Shown here: positions 32,751 to 41,717 of the stretch, in pieces | How positions within the stretch are numbered: position 1 is the stretch's first letter | Layout: each line of letters starts with the position of its first letter | NCBI GenBank assembly: GCA_964519515.1 | Contig: CAZFIJ010000042.1 | Span: 1-64,000 of the forward strand | Source of the DNA: Korarchaeum sp964519515 | GTDB lineage: Archaea; Korarchaeota; Korarchaeia; Korarchaeales; Korarchaeaceae | Length of the DNA stretch: 64,000 nucleotides | Direction of reading: 5' to 3' | Position numbers and translations under genes: made by a program | The notes under the pieces: model-generated | Databases searched by the model: none | What the model saw: the letters and a program-made list of their open reading frames with translations, nothing else | What the model was told of the DNA's origin: nothing

Positions 32751-35171
32751 ATGGAGAGCATGATGAGGAAACTGTTGCCCCTGCTATTGATACTGCTGCT
32801 GTATAGCCAAGCTCGGATCTCAGCCGATGGTATAAGGTATGGAGGAGATGCTATAGTCCTCATGGGGAGTGGCCCTGAATCCATCAGTAAGCTTTGTTCA
32901 GTGAGGCTCCTAAGTTTCATCAGCCCTAACGAGACCTCACCACTCATCGTTCAGAATAGTACTTTCAATAGAGTGGCATTCAACGGGACTCATTTGAGTT
33001 TCGTTTTAGAAAGGAACTCTACAGTTATCGCGAGCAAGGATTACGGAGTATCCTTTCTTCCCCCATTTCTGATCAGAGTTGAGAATGGGAAAATCGTTGA
33101 GGTCAATTACCTGAGCGATAAGGCTAGCTTCGGGAACTTCGAGTTGATTGAGGCGAAGAAAGGACAGAGCGCGAGGATATCCATAGATGGTGAGATAATC
33201 GAGGGATCGTGGATTCCGGAGTTCGAGGGATGGTTGCTCCGCAGGGAATGGAGTGCTCACATGGAACCATCTTACCTGCTTCTCTTCAACAACGGGACCT
33301 ATGTCGCTTTCGGAGGAATAACTAAATCTTATACAAATTTCGTTACCCTAGAAAATATTAACCCCCAGTATTCGAGAGCTGAATTGTCACTCTTGAATAA
33401 CTCCGCTTTCCTCAGGGCCTTTGGACCCTCTATTAAGGTTAGGAAGGTCGATGCCGTAGGGCTGGAGGAAGGCCTCTTCGTATATGGCCGCGATAACATG
33501 TCCCTAATTGAAGTTAAATGCTCCGGCCCAGCAAACTTCAAGATAATAGACCCAAAATATTGTAATATTTGTGAATTTAATGGAAATGAATTTTACTTTG
33601 ACTCCAACTTCAGTATTGCGCTCAATATAGATTCACCGAGTGAGGTGATGAGCGGAAGCTCATTTCAAATCCTCGTGACTCCCCCTCAAGGATCAAGGGA
33701 AATCTCTATAGTTTTCGGGGATTCCTCGATCGTCCTGAGGAACATCAGCATACCGATGAGGGTTGAGATTAGAGCTCCTACAACTGAAAGAGAAGTTATG
33801 AATGACTTATTCATTACTGTAACGACAAACGATGGTATCTTCGGATTAAGGAGGGGGATAAAGATACTGTCAACGTATACGGCACACCTCCTGAATTCGA
33901 CTGAAGTTTACCTCTTAGGCGGGAGGGGATCTATCTCTATAAAGGTTTATAACTTTGGTGACCTATACTCACAAATTTCTAGCGTTAGAATGGATTTATT
34001 AGGAAGTAAATCTGAAAAAATTCCGCTTAATTTTCCAATTTATTATCAAATACCTCCTAAATCATCCGTCACGATAAGCCTCCCCTTGGACATCCCGACC
34101 GGAGAGTACCTCGGGAGCATCCAGCTGAACTTAAGTGACTCAGTGAATAGGAGTTACTCCCTATCTCTGCAGAGTATCAGGATAATTTCGACCTCAGAGA
34201 CTCCATTATCGATCTTAACACTCATATCTCCGGAGATCCCGAATGTCGGGGATGATGTCAGGCTCTCCCTCAGTTTGAGCTCCGCGATCCCATTGGAGAA
34301 GCTACTAGTGAACGTCAGCTCAGCGGGAATGGACCCCATTTCGGATACCTCCAAGTTCCTGCTGAACATAAGCAAGGAGGAAGTTGTAAGATTGGAGTTC
34401 TCCTTCAGGGCTAAAAGTGTGGGACCATCTCAGATATTGATATCAGCCTATTACCTACCTAAGGGCTATTCAACCTATAGGACCGCGGTTAAGGAGGTTA
34501 AGATACCTATCGGTAATGTGGAGGGGATCGTCTACGCAGAGGTCAATGAGACGAACGTGAGAGTAGGTGAGAGCGTCGAATTGAAGGTAAGGGTTGAGGG
34601 TGTGAGCGGTGAAGTTACGATAGATTTTCCCAGAGGTACCTCTATAATCGAATCACAAGGAGCTGTGAGAGGAAATAAGGTGAGCGTATTGGCTCCAGCT
34701 GATGTGAGGATCGTATTGAGCTTCAACACAACCGGTAATTTCACTTTACCCAGTTTCGCGATATTCAATGGGACCAGAGCCCTACCCATTAATGCTGTGC
34801 ATGTGAACGTAGTGGGGGGATCGATGAATGAGAAGGAGAGATCCCTAAGAGCGAAGTTAGCTGAGCTCAATAGGAGGTATAAGACCTTAACTGAGGCATC
34901 TAGCAGCCTAGAATCTTCTGATCGTGAGCTCCTCGATAAAGTCAGCAGTTTATTGAGAGAAAGCGAGAATTTGATCAATAAGGGTATTTATTCTGATGCT
35001 GAGAAATCGCTGAGAGAAGCTGAGAATATCCTTTCAAGCTTAGAAGAGAGAGCTTATGGTTATATGAGTAGTCTAATCAACTTTCTGATGTATTTCATAA
35101 TAGGAGCCGGCTTCTCGTCCCTCCTACTCATCTATAGAAGGCTGAGGAAGAGGCGTGCAGTTTGGAAGTAG
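32751..35171 (+). CDS. Large surface protein: signal peptide, beta domains, coiled-coil stalk, C-terminal membrane anchor
   Basis: I do not recognise a named family. A strong signal peptide (MRKLLPLLLILLLYSQARISA) follows a few possible start codons; ATG 32751 is chosen. The middle is beta-rich, with Ig/CARDB-like blocks (for example SSAIPLEKLLVNVSS and EVNETNVRVGESVELKVRVEG) and many N-x-S/T sequons. Residues about 700-770 form a charged heptad-like coiled coil, then a membrane helix (INFLMYFIIGAGFSSLLLIY) and a basic tail. The layout resembles tethered S-layer or cell-surface proteins of archaea. The central part includes AT-rich patches (33540-33600, 34000-34060). Confidence 0.7.
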   Translation: MESMMRKLLPLLLILLLYSQARISADGIRYGGDAIVLMGSGPESISKLCSVRLLSFISPNETSPLIVQNSTFNRVAFNGTHLSFVLERNSTVIASKDYGVSFLPPFLIRVENGKIVEVNYLSDKASFGNFELIEAKKGQSARISIDGEIIEGSWIPEFEGWLLRREWSAHMEPSYLLLFNNGTYVAFGGITKSYTNFVTLENINPQYSRAELSLLNNSAFLRAFGPSIKVRKVDAVGLEEGLFVYGRDNMSLIEVKCSGPANFKIIDPKYCNICEFNGNEFYFDSNFSIALNIDSPSEVMSGSSFQILVTPPQGSREISIVFGDSSIVLRNISIPMRVEIRAPTTEREVMNDLFITVTTNDGIFGLRRGIKILSTYTAHLLNSTEVYLLGGRGSISIKVYNFGDLYSQISSVRMDLLGSKSEKIPLNFPIYYQIPPKSSVTISLPLDIPTGEYLGSIQLNLSDSVNRSYSLSLQSIRIISTSETPLSILTLISPEIPNVGDDVRLSLSLSSAIPLEKLLVNVSSAGMDPISDTSKFLLNISKEEVVRLEFSFRAKSVGPSQILISAYYLPKGYSTYRTAVKEVKIPIGNVEGIVYAEVNETNVRVGESVELKVRVEGVSGEVTIDFPRGTSIIESQGAVRGNKVSVLAPADVRIVLSFNTTGNFTLPSFAIFNGTRALPINAVHVNVVGGSMNEKERSLRAKLAELNRRYKTLTEASSSLESSDRELLDKVSSLLRESENLINKGIYSDAEKSLREAENILSSLEERAYGYMSSLINFLMYFIIGAGFSSLLLIYRRLRKRRAVWK

Positions 35172-36208
35172 AGAGCTGGGCTAAGAGAGCTGCAATCACT
35201 ATAGAGGAGTCCCTTAAGAATAGTGAAAAGATCGCGATAATACTACCGCCAACGCCCGACGGGATATCTTCCTCCGTGATACTCTCTGAATTATGCTCCC
35301 AGCTTGGTGTTGACTCTGAATTCGTTGTCTCCCTTCCAGAGACATTCCTAGATGTGATCGAGCACTTAATAGGGAAGTTCGATCACTTGATCTTTTTGGA
35401 ACTCCCGCCTCATGGTCCCGGGCCTATCTCCATCGCAAAGGAACTATTCAAGAGGTTAATTGCCATCGATCATGGATCTTCGGATCTACCGCAAGATGTC
35501 CTCAGGGTGAGATTTGACTATGGGGGTATTTGCACTAGCCTCTTGCTCTACATGATCTCCTCACAGATCGGGAGAGATAATGAGTACCTCTCATGGATAG
35601 CGGTATCTGGCTTTAGGAATAAGTGCACTTCTAAGATATGCGAATCCGTTAAAGAGAGATCTCAGCTTTACTGGCCCGACTTAGTTGAAGAGGCAAGTAT
35701 AGATCTCATCCAGAGGATGCTGTTAGCGGCATCTTTCGAGGGGGAGGAGTGGATAATGATGGCTATCTCCTCCCTTCAGGAGTCGGCGGAAGATCCTTGG
35801 TGGTTTATAAGAGGAAGCTCTGTAACTGCGAGCTTATTGAGGTCGAAGGTACCTGAAGTCGAGGCTAAGGTCAGAGACTCCTTAAGCGAGCCCTTCCTCC
35901 TCGATGGTTCGGTTGGCATCTGGGAAGTCGATGAGCCTCATCAAAGATTTGTGCTCTCAATAGAGGCCAGGAGATTCGTAGATGTAGCGATGACATTCTT
36001 CTATGATCCCCCACTCGGCCTCGTTTATATCTCAGCCCCGCATTATATCGACTTATACTCTGAGGCCATTGGATTACTCAGGGGGGAGTCGGAATGGTCG
36101 GCTTTCGGGGGAAGGGGTTTCCTGTCGATGATATTAGACTCCGAAAGGATGATTTCTGTGCTCATGAGTTTCAAGGATAGGTTAAATGGTATATTGGGAA
36201 GGGCCTGA
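35162..36208 (+). CDS. DHH-superfamily-like protein with degenerate catalytic motifs (RecJ/Cdc45-like)
   Basis: The N-terminal half keeps the DHH layout: IILPPTPDGISSSVILSELC corresponds to motif I (H.D.DG..S), FLELPPHG to the motif II region and LIAIDHGSSD to the DHH motif. However, the His and first Asp of motif I are Pro and Thr, the motif II Asp is Glu, and DHH reads DHG. A glycine-rich end (WSAFGGRGFLSMIL) resembles the DHHA1 GG.h.aA element. Inactive relatives of RecJ act as Cdc45-like structural subunits of the helicase, which is one possibility; a degraded oligoribonuclease is another. Start TTG 35162 overlaps the surface-protein gene. Confidence 0.6.
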   Translation: MEVESWAKRAAITIEESLKNSEKIAIILPPTPDGISSSVILSELCSQLGVDSEFVVSLPETFLDVIEHLIGKFDHLIFLELPPHGPGPISIAKELFKRLIAIDHGSSDLPQDVLRVRFDYGGICTSLLLYMISSQIGRDNEYLSWIAVSGFRNKCTSKICESVKERSQLYWPDLVEEASIDLIQRMLLAASFEGEEWIMMAISSLQESAEDPWWFIRGSSVTASLLRSKVPEVEAKVRDSLSEPFLLDGSVGIWEVDEPHQRFVLSIEARRFVDVAMTFFYDPPLGLVYISAPHYIDLYSEAIGLLRGESEWSAFGGRGFLSMILDSERMISVLMSFKDRLNGILGRA

Positions 36209-36266
36209 AAACATTATATCTTCTTGGGCGGTGTCTTGCTGGGATGCTCTGGGAGGATGGGATGGT

Positions 36267-36596
36267 TTGCCGATTAGGGTGGCCGTCGCTACAGATGATG
36301 GTAAGAGCTTATATGATAAGCTCTTCCATAGTGCAAAATTCTTCGCAATATATGACATTTTAGGAAGAAGCCCTACAAAAGTAGAGATGAGAGTCAACAC
36401 AAGGAGGGAGAGTAAGAGCGCTGCCTCCGTCCTCGAGATATTGAGGGATTGCGAGGTCCTCGTCGCTAAGAAATTTGACTCAAAACTGAAGGAATTAGTG
36501 GAGGCCAGAGGAATAATAACAGTGGAAACCGCCAAAGATGACGTTGAATCCGCTGTGCTTGAGGTCGCTGAGAACATATCGAGGCTAAGCGAATGA
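36267..36596 (+). CDS. NifX/NifB-type dinitrogenase cofactor-domain protein
   Basis: IRVAVATDDGKSLYDKLFHSAKFFAIYDILG at the start and the later LEILRDCEVLVAKKFDSKLKELVEARGI match the small alpha/beta domain seen in NifX, NifY, the NifB C-terminus and stand-alone archaeal proteins. Those stand-alone forms have no proven role outside nitrogen fixation. The frame is open from 36186, but homology starts at TTG 36267, 5 bases after GGAGGATGGG, giving 109 aa. No nitrogenase genes are nearby. Confidence 0.7.
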   Translation: MPIRVAVATDDGKSLYDKLFHSAKFFAIYDILGRSPTKVEMRVNTRRESKSAASVLEILRDCEVLVAKKFDSKLKELVEARGIITVETAKDDVESAVLEVAENISRLSE

Positions 36597-36683
36597 TGTT
36601 AATTTTGGATTCCAGCGAATCCCTTTCATATGAGAAGAACGCATGGCTCATTGAACACCACTCGGATCCATGGAGGTTTATCG

Positions 36684-37433
36684 ATGGGTGTGCCCATTAA
36701 AAGCGTTGATTGGAAGGAGAGGGAGATCTTCTCAGGATTGAGGGTCCCCTCTGATGCTCCGGTGATGGTGAGGATAGACGGCTGGAGGTTCCACAAGGTA
36801 GCGGATGAACTTGGATTAGAGAGACCATTCGATCGGAGATTAATAGAAGCGCTTATTCAGGCTCCTCTCTCTTTGATGAGGATAGGATTCCCTTTAGCAT
36901 TGTCCTTCGCTTTCTCTGACGAGATCTCGTTCCTCATATATCCTCCGATCCCATGGAACGGGAGAGTCGAGAAACTTATAAGTGTGATCCCTTCCCATTC
37001 CTCAGCTGTTGTTTCAATGATTTTGAATTATCCAGTGTGTTTTGATGCAAGAATAATCATTCTAAGGGATTTAGATGAGATCCTCGGTTACCTCAGTTGG
37101 AGACAATCCGAAGCATGGAGGAATGCCCTCAATTCCTACGCGTTACTTGCCCTGGAGAGATCTGGGATGAAAAGGGAGGATGCCGTCAAGGAACTGAGGA
37201 ATAAGAAAGCAGATAGTCTCCATGATATTATATTCACTAAATTGGGGGTAAATATTGCTACGATACCTTCCTGGCAGAGGAGGGGCGTGATCGTCAGGAA
37301 GAGACACGAAGAAAAACCTTGTGAATCGGGAAAAGTCGTTAGAAGGGTTCCTGAAGTCGATTGGGATGTCCCCTTATTTTCGACACCTGAGGGAAGGGAT
37401 TACTTATTAGAAGCCCTCAAGGCCCTTGAGTGA
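36684..37433 (+). CDS. thg1: tRNA(His) guanylyltransferase family protein (Thg1/TLP)
   Basis: Thg1-family enzymes add nucleotides in the 3'-5' direction to tRNA 5' ends, either the -1 G of tRNA(His) or repair of truncated 5' ends. The metal-binding D32 (VMVRIDGWRFH) and D79-E80 (FAFSDEISF) are intact. CFDARI, GYLSWRQSEAWRNALNSYALL and the C-terminal IPSWQRRGV segments follow in family order. An upstream ATG (36630) is in frame, but ATG 36684 has GGAGG 7 bases before it. At 249 aa it is the size of archaeal Thg1-like proteins. Confidence 0.92.
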   Translation: MGVPIKSVDWKEREIFSGLRVPSDAPVMVRIDGWRFHKVADELGLERPFDRRLIEALIQAPLSLMRIGFPLALSFAFSDEISFLIYPPIPWNGRVEKLISVIPSHSSAVVSMILNYPVCFDARIIILRDLDEILGYLSWRQSEAWRNALNSYALLALERSGMKREDAVKELRNKKADSLHDIIFTKLGVNIATIPSWQRRGVIVRKRHEEKPCESGKVVRRVPEVDWDVPLFSTPEGRDYLLEALKALE

Positions 37434-37473
37434 TAATTTTTAGTATCTAGATGGAGAGGTAGTAGGTGATGAT

Positions 37474-37977
37474 ATGCTCATAGGGGTGATCTCAGACTCT
37501 CATGATGATATAGAGGCCATTGAAAGAGCTCTGGAGATCTTTCAGAGGATAGGCATTGATGAAGTGATTCATCTAGGCGATCTCATCTCTCCATTTGCGC
37601 TGATCCCGATTTTAAACTCAGGAATACCATTTAGGATCCTCAGGGGTAATAATGATTCGGAAGTGTTGGTAGCTCTCATGATCAGAGAGGGAGGTATCTA
37701 TCATCCCAGCCCCGTTGAACTCGAAATCAATGGAAAGAGATTACTAATTTTTCACGGATTCGGAGAGAAAGATCTGACGAAGTTTGTCGCGATATCTCTA
37801 GCTAGAAGCGGGAGGTTTGATTTCATACTTTATGGACATACCCACGAGGTCCATGTCGAGGAAGTAAACGGGACCTTCGTCGTGAACCCTGGAGAGGCTT
37901 GCGGTAAGCTAACTGGGAGAAGAACGATTGTTGTTGTAGACACTGAAGAGAAAAAAGTTGAGGTATTTGACTTATAA
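37474..37977 (+). CDS. YfcE/MJ0936-family metallophosphoesterase
   Basis: A 167-aa calcineurin-like phosphodiesterase. The two-metal site is complete: ISDSHDD at 6-12, HLGDLIS near 35, RGNND near 55, FHGFGE near 91, YGHTHE near 117-122. Relatives hydrolyse phosphodiesters in vitro, with an unknown natural substrate. An AGGTGATGAT RBS precedes the ATG at 37474. It is convergent with the aminotransferase, overlapping by 6 bases. Confidence 0.88.
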   Translation: MLIGVISDSHDDIEAIERALEIFQRIGIDEVIHLGDLISPFALIPILNSGIPFRILRGNNDSEVLVALMIREGGIYHPSPVELEINGKRLLIFHGFGEKDLTKFVAISLARSGRFDFILYGHTHEVHVEEVNGTFVVNPGEACGKLTGRRTIVVVDTEEKKVEVFDL

Positions 37978-39141
37978 GGACGAGATATATTCCCTTATTC
38001 TCCTCATTCCCTCTCTTATATCTTCCATGGGACCCGCAAAAGAGATCCTCAAGTATCCCTCACCGGCATCTCCGAAAGCAGTTCCCGAGAGAAGAGCTAC
38101 TCCAGCTTCACGTAAAAGTCTATCTGCGAGCTCGTCCGATGAAAATCCAGTCCTCTTTATGTTTGGAAATGCATAAAATGTTCCTGCAGGTTTAAGCATG
38201 CTGAATCCCTTTATCCTAGATATTTCGTCGTATATAACATCCCTCTTCCTCTCGTAATCCCTAATCATCTCATATACTTCCTCCTGGGGTCCCCTTATAG
38301 CATGTATAGCTGCAACTTGAGCGAAATGCGCGGGACAGGAGGATGTATTGAGCTGCACTTGAGCTATCTTATCCACGAACTCCTTCTTTCCGACAGCATA
38401 CCCTAATCTGTAACCTGTCATGGCCCATGTCTTACTGAACCCGCTTATCATTATAGAGACCTCTTCAGCCCCCGGGATCGATAATATACTCTCATGTTTC
38501 CTACCATCGAATATTATATCCTCATAGATCTCATCAGATATCACTAAGATGTCCCTCTCCCTCGCTAGCTTAACTATCTCCTCCAAATCTCTCCTACTGT
38601 AGACGGCTCCAGTTGGGTTAGAGGGTGTATTTATCACTATAGCCTTAGTCCTGCTCGAAACCTCCTTCACTATGTCATCTATGCTTGGGGAGAAGCCTCT
38701 CTCCTCCTTCAGGACTACGGGTCTCACAACGCCTCCTATAAACTTAGTCACGCTTTCGTAAGTTGGGTAAGCTGGCATAGGGATTATCACTTCATCCCCT
38801 GGATCTATGAATGACATAAGAGCACCAAATATCGCGAGTTTGGCACCTGTAGTAACTACGACATTTTCAGGTTTAATCTCTATACCTCTAGTTTCAGAAA
38901 CTCTCTCAGCTATAGCTTCCCTCAGCTCATAGATCCCCGCAGATGGAGTATATTTTGTCATACCACTTTCTATTGCCTTCTTCGTCGCCTCCACCACATG
39001 TTTAGGTGGATTGTATCCCGGTTCCCCTATCTCCAGATGTACTATATGCTTTCCCTCTCTCTCCAGCTCCCTAGCTTTTGCTAGGACTATGAAAGCTCCC
39101 TCAACACCAAGACTACTCATCCTAGATGCGAACTCAGGCAC
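37972..39141 (-). CDS. Class I/II pyridoxal-phosphate aminotransferase (aspartate aminotransferase-like)
   Basis: A 389-aa fold-type I aminotransferase. The PLP-binding features are NTPSNPTGAVYSR, ISDEIYEDI and the Schiff-base lysine in SGFSKTWAMTGYRLG (about 234-248), with a C-terminal RISFAG segment for substrate carboxylate. Substrate could be aspartate, another acidic amino acid or an aromatic one. The start is GTG 39141 with a TATA element (ATATATTTAATTA, about 39162-39174) 26 bases upstream, so the mRNA is probably leaderless. Confidence 0.9.
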   Translation of the reverse strand: MPEFASRMSSLGVEGAFIVLAKARELEREGKHIVHLEIGEPGYNPPKHVVEATKKAIESGMTKYTPSAGIYELREAIAERVSETRGIEIKPENVVVTTGAKLAIFGALMSFIDPGDEVIIPMPAYPTYESVTKFIGGVVRPVVLKEERGFSPSIDDIVKEVSSRTKAIVINTPSNPTGAVYSRRDLEEIVKLARERDILVISDEIYEDIIFDGRKHESILSIPGAEEVSIMISGFSKTWAMTGYRLGYAVGKKEFVDKIAQVQLNTSSCPAHFAQVAAIHAIRGPQEEVYEMIRDYERKRDVIYDEISRIKGFSMLKPAGTFYAFPNIKRTGFSSDELADRLLREAGVALLSGTAFGDAGEGYLRISFAGPMEDIREGMRRIREYISSL

Positions 39142-39168
39142 GGGATCCCTCCATAATACCCCATATAT

Positions 39169-40176
39169 TTAATTAAAACTTTTGCTCGGACTGGAGGAGG
39201 AGAGCAGGACCACATAAGCTAAGAGCCCGAAGAAGAGTTCATTTAGAAATACAGTTATCGTAGATGATGTTAGTGTTATCGCAAGTGCCTCCCCACTGCT
39301 CAGTCCTATTATCGTCAATAGTGCGGCCATCACCCATTCCCTAACGCCTACATTCCCTGGGATCCCTATAGGGATCAGGATGAGTATTATAGATACTGAG
39401 TAGATGAGTATGCCCAAAAGGGGGTCCAGATTATGGCCTAATGCGTGAAAATAGATGAAGATAGGGAGCATATCGAAGAGCCAGTTGAGGAAAGCGCATA
39501 CCATCGTGATCGAGAGGAGGGGCTTATTCGATATCAAATACTTGAAGGAGGAGACATATTCCTTTGCCATCTTCCTGCTACTCTCCAAGTTTCTCTTGAG
39601 GACTCTCTCTACTATTGAGATCACTCTCTCTATGTAATCCTCCCTCAGGCTGATCTTGTATATGATGTAGAAGATCAAGGTCAGGAGTATTACCGGCAGT
39701 AATATAACAGTTGCATCGCCCTTGAAAGCGAAACTCATTAAATAGGAGAAGCCAAGAGTTATGCTAACTATGAAAGGAACTATCATGACTATTCTATGGA
39801 CTATTATAGAGGAGAGTGCTTCAGCCGGGCTTATGCCATTTCTCTTACTCACTAGGTATATCCTAGCTATTTCTCCACTTGTAGAGGCTGTTGGAATCAA
39901 TAAGCTCACGAATAGACTCACCCACCCTATCAAGAAGGCCTCCCTGAACGACACTCGCCTCCCTAAGAGGAAATACCATCCTAAAATGTAGAAGAGGACT
40001 CCTATATGTATCGAAGCGAAAGCCAAGATTATGGGTACTATGCCAATCGCAGCCATCCTTTCCGCAGCTGATTTGAAGTCAAAAGCGATGAGAAGGGGTA
40101 TCGTCAGGACCAGTCCTATTAGGATGAGTATCACATTTTTTCTCCCAATCCTCGGAATTTCCCTCTGATTCTCCAT
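39169..40176 (-). CDS. Lysylphosphatidylglycerol synthase TM-like/UPF0104 membrane protein
   Basis: About eight membrane helices in 335 aa, with the family's conserved SGEIARIYLVSKRNGISPAEALSSIIVHRI segment at about 98-127 and a GVREWVMAALL region near the end. This family includes flippase-like proteins thought to move lipid-linked substrates; the precise substrate is unknown. ATG 40191 is possible, but GGTGG five bases before ATG 40176 favours the latter. It ends the tmk-pfkB-UPF0104 operon. Confidence 0.85.
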   Translation of the reverse strand: MENQREIPRIGRKNVILILIGLVLTIPLLIAFDFKSAAERMAAIGIVPIILAFASIHIGVLFYILGWYFLLGRRVSFREAFLIGWVSLFVSLLIPTASTSGEIARIYLVSKRNGISPAEALSSIIVHRIVMIVPFIVSITLGFSYLMSFAFKGDATVILLPVILLTLIFYIIYKISLREDYIERVISIVERVLKRNLESSRKMAKEYVSSFKYLISNKPLLSITMVCAFLNWLFDMLPIFIYFHALGHNLDPLLGILIYSVSIILILIPIGIPGNVGVREWVMAALLTIIGLSSGEALAITLTSSTITVFLNELFFGLLAYVVLLSSSSPSKSFN

Positions 40177-40187
40177 TTTTACCACCT

Positions 40188-41093
40188 TCATTTCCCATAG
40201 AATATTAGTTTCATCGTCTGTATCTCATCCCAAGTTGGCAGGCTATCTATACCACTCGGCCTCGAGACCTTTATCGTTGAGGCAGCGTTCGCGAGTTTCA
40301 AGCAATCATCTATTGAGAATCCCCTCCTCCTGGCCTTGAGATATACTGCTGCGAATATATCACCAGCTCCGGTCGTATCCACTACTTTGACCGGGATCGC
40401 ATCGACACGATGGGCCTCACCATCTACATACGCTAGAGAGCCTTTAGATCCCATTTTTATCACTACTTCCTTAGGTCCTTCTTTCGCTATTTTAGCAGCA
40501 CAGTCTATAGGATCTCTCTCCCCTGAGAGCTCTTGGGCCTCTTTCTCGTTCAGGAAAATTTTTCCAGTCTTCCCGAGGAGTGACCAGATCTTATGCTTGT
40601 ACTTCACGATCATCCTCATCCCGGGATCCCAAGAGGCCTCTCTCATCTCTAGGACGGATTCTGCTATCTCAGGCCTCACAGTCGCCATATGGACTTCATC
40701 AGCTGAAGATATGAGTTCCCTCCTTTCCGAGATATCTGAAGGTGAGAGCTCCTCATTTGCCCCTGAGCTCTGTATCATCCTCCTATCCTCACCTAGCACG
40801 TTCAGTATGAGGACGAGGCCCGTCCTAACGCCCTCAACTATTTTTATGTAAGATGTGTTAACATTTCCCCTCCTCAATGCCTCCAAGTAGAATTTACCGA
40901 GTTCATCGTTCCCAAGCGATGCGATTACGTAGGACTCGATGCCTATCTTAGCTGCTGCCATAGCGAAGTTAGATGCTGCCCCTCCAGAACTAATAGTGAT
41001 AGCTAGAGCATCTAGCGATTCATCCTGCCCGGGTATGGTCTCTAAGAATACCTTTATGTCGACATTCGCATTGCCTATTGCTACAAACCTCAT
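40188..41093 (-). CDS. PfkB/ribokinase-family sugar or nucleoside kinase
   Basis: A 301-aa kinase with the PfkB signatures. SSGGAASNFAMAAAKIG near residue 35 binds the substrate, and VVDTTGAGDIFAAVYLKA near 236 holds the anion hole and catalytic Asp. The substrate could be a sugar, fructose phosphate or nucleoside. The gene overlaps both flanking genes slightly: tmk upstream by 4 bases, and the membrane protein's upstream alternative start downstream. Placement after thymidylate kinase hints at nucleoside salvage, which is only suggestive. Confidence 0.88.
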   Translation of the reverse strand: MRFVAIGNANVDIKVFLETIPGQDESLDALAITISSGGAASNFAMAAAKIGIESYVIASLGNDELGKFYLEALRRGNVNTSYIKIVEGVRTGLVLILNVLGEDRRMIQSSGANEELSPSDISERRELISSADEVHMATVRPEIAESVLEMREASWDPGMRMIVKYKHKIWSLLGKTGKIFLNEKEAQELSGERDPIDCAAKIAKEGPKEVVIKMGSKGSLAYVDGEAHRVDAIPVKVVDTTGAGDIFAAVYLKARRRGFSIDDCLKLANAASTIKVSRPSGIDSLPTWDEIQTMKLIFYGK

Positions 41094-41665
41094 CCTCTCT
41101 CCCCCAATTTGTTGAGCAATATATTAAGGATTTCCTCCGAGATCTCCTCCTCCTCCCTCCCGGCATCTATTAGGTACGTTATAGAGCTCCAAGGCTCCAC
41201 TCTGATGAGCTTAAGGTAATTCTCTCTCACGATGCTCAGGAAATCTAATGAATGATATATTTCCTTATTTTCAATCCTATTGATAGCAATGTCGGGGCTT
41301 ATATCAAGGTAAAAAACTATATCCGGTAATCCAGCCCATCTATTGATCTCATTTATCCATTGAATAGGGAGGAAAACTCCCTGATAAGCTAGCGAAGATA
41401 GCAAATATCTATCCAAGATTATTATTCCATCCATTTTCAAACTTCTCATATGCTCGATCCTATCCGCTGCGAAGAGAAGGGCTATCGTCTTCTGGTCGAG
41501 CTCTATCTCCCCTTTAAGTGCCCTCTTCAGTATCTTCCCTATTTCCCCATCAGTTGGCTCCTTAGTGTAAATCGCTCTCATACCAAGCTCCGTTAGCTTA
41601 TTGAACAATCTTCTGCTCTGAGTCGTCTTTCCGGCCCCATCTATCCCCTCGAATGCTACTAACAT
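41090..41665 (-). CDS. tmk: Thymidylate kinase
   Basis: It phosphorylates dTMP to dTDP. The P-loop FEGIDGAGKTTQSRRL is at residues 4-19, the DR motif region ILDRYLLSSLAYQG near 84 and a lid follows at about 140. The 191-aa length is normal. It starts at ATG 41665, divergent from prs, and heads the tmk-pfkB-UPF0104 operon. Confidence 0.95.
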   Translation of the reverse strand: MLVAFEGIDGAGKTTQSRRLFNKLTELGMRAIYTKEPTDGEIGKILKRALKGEIELDQKTIALLFAADRIEHMRSLKMDGIIILDRYLLSSLAYQGVFLPIQWINEINRWAGLPDIVFYLDISPDIAINRIENKEIYHSLDFLSIVRENYLKLIRVEPWSSITYLIDAGREEEEISEEILNILLNKLGERG

Positions 41666-41683
41666 CCTGCCTTACCCCACCGC

Positions 41684-41694
41684 TTAATTTTTAA
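41684..41694. promoter_or_regulatory. Shared TATA element of tmk and prs
   Basis: TTAATTTTTAA reads as a TATA box in both directions. Its centre (41689) is about 26 bases from a start near 41715 for prs (ATG 41718) and about 26 bases from 41663 for tmk (ATG 41665). Both genes would be leaderless, and neither has an RBS before its ATG. Confidence 0.5.
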
Positions 41695-41717
41695 CTGCTA
41701 AGCATTGAATAGCCTAT

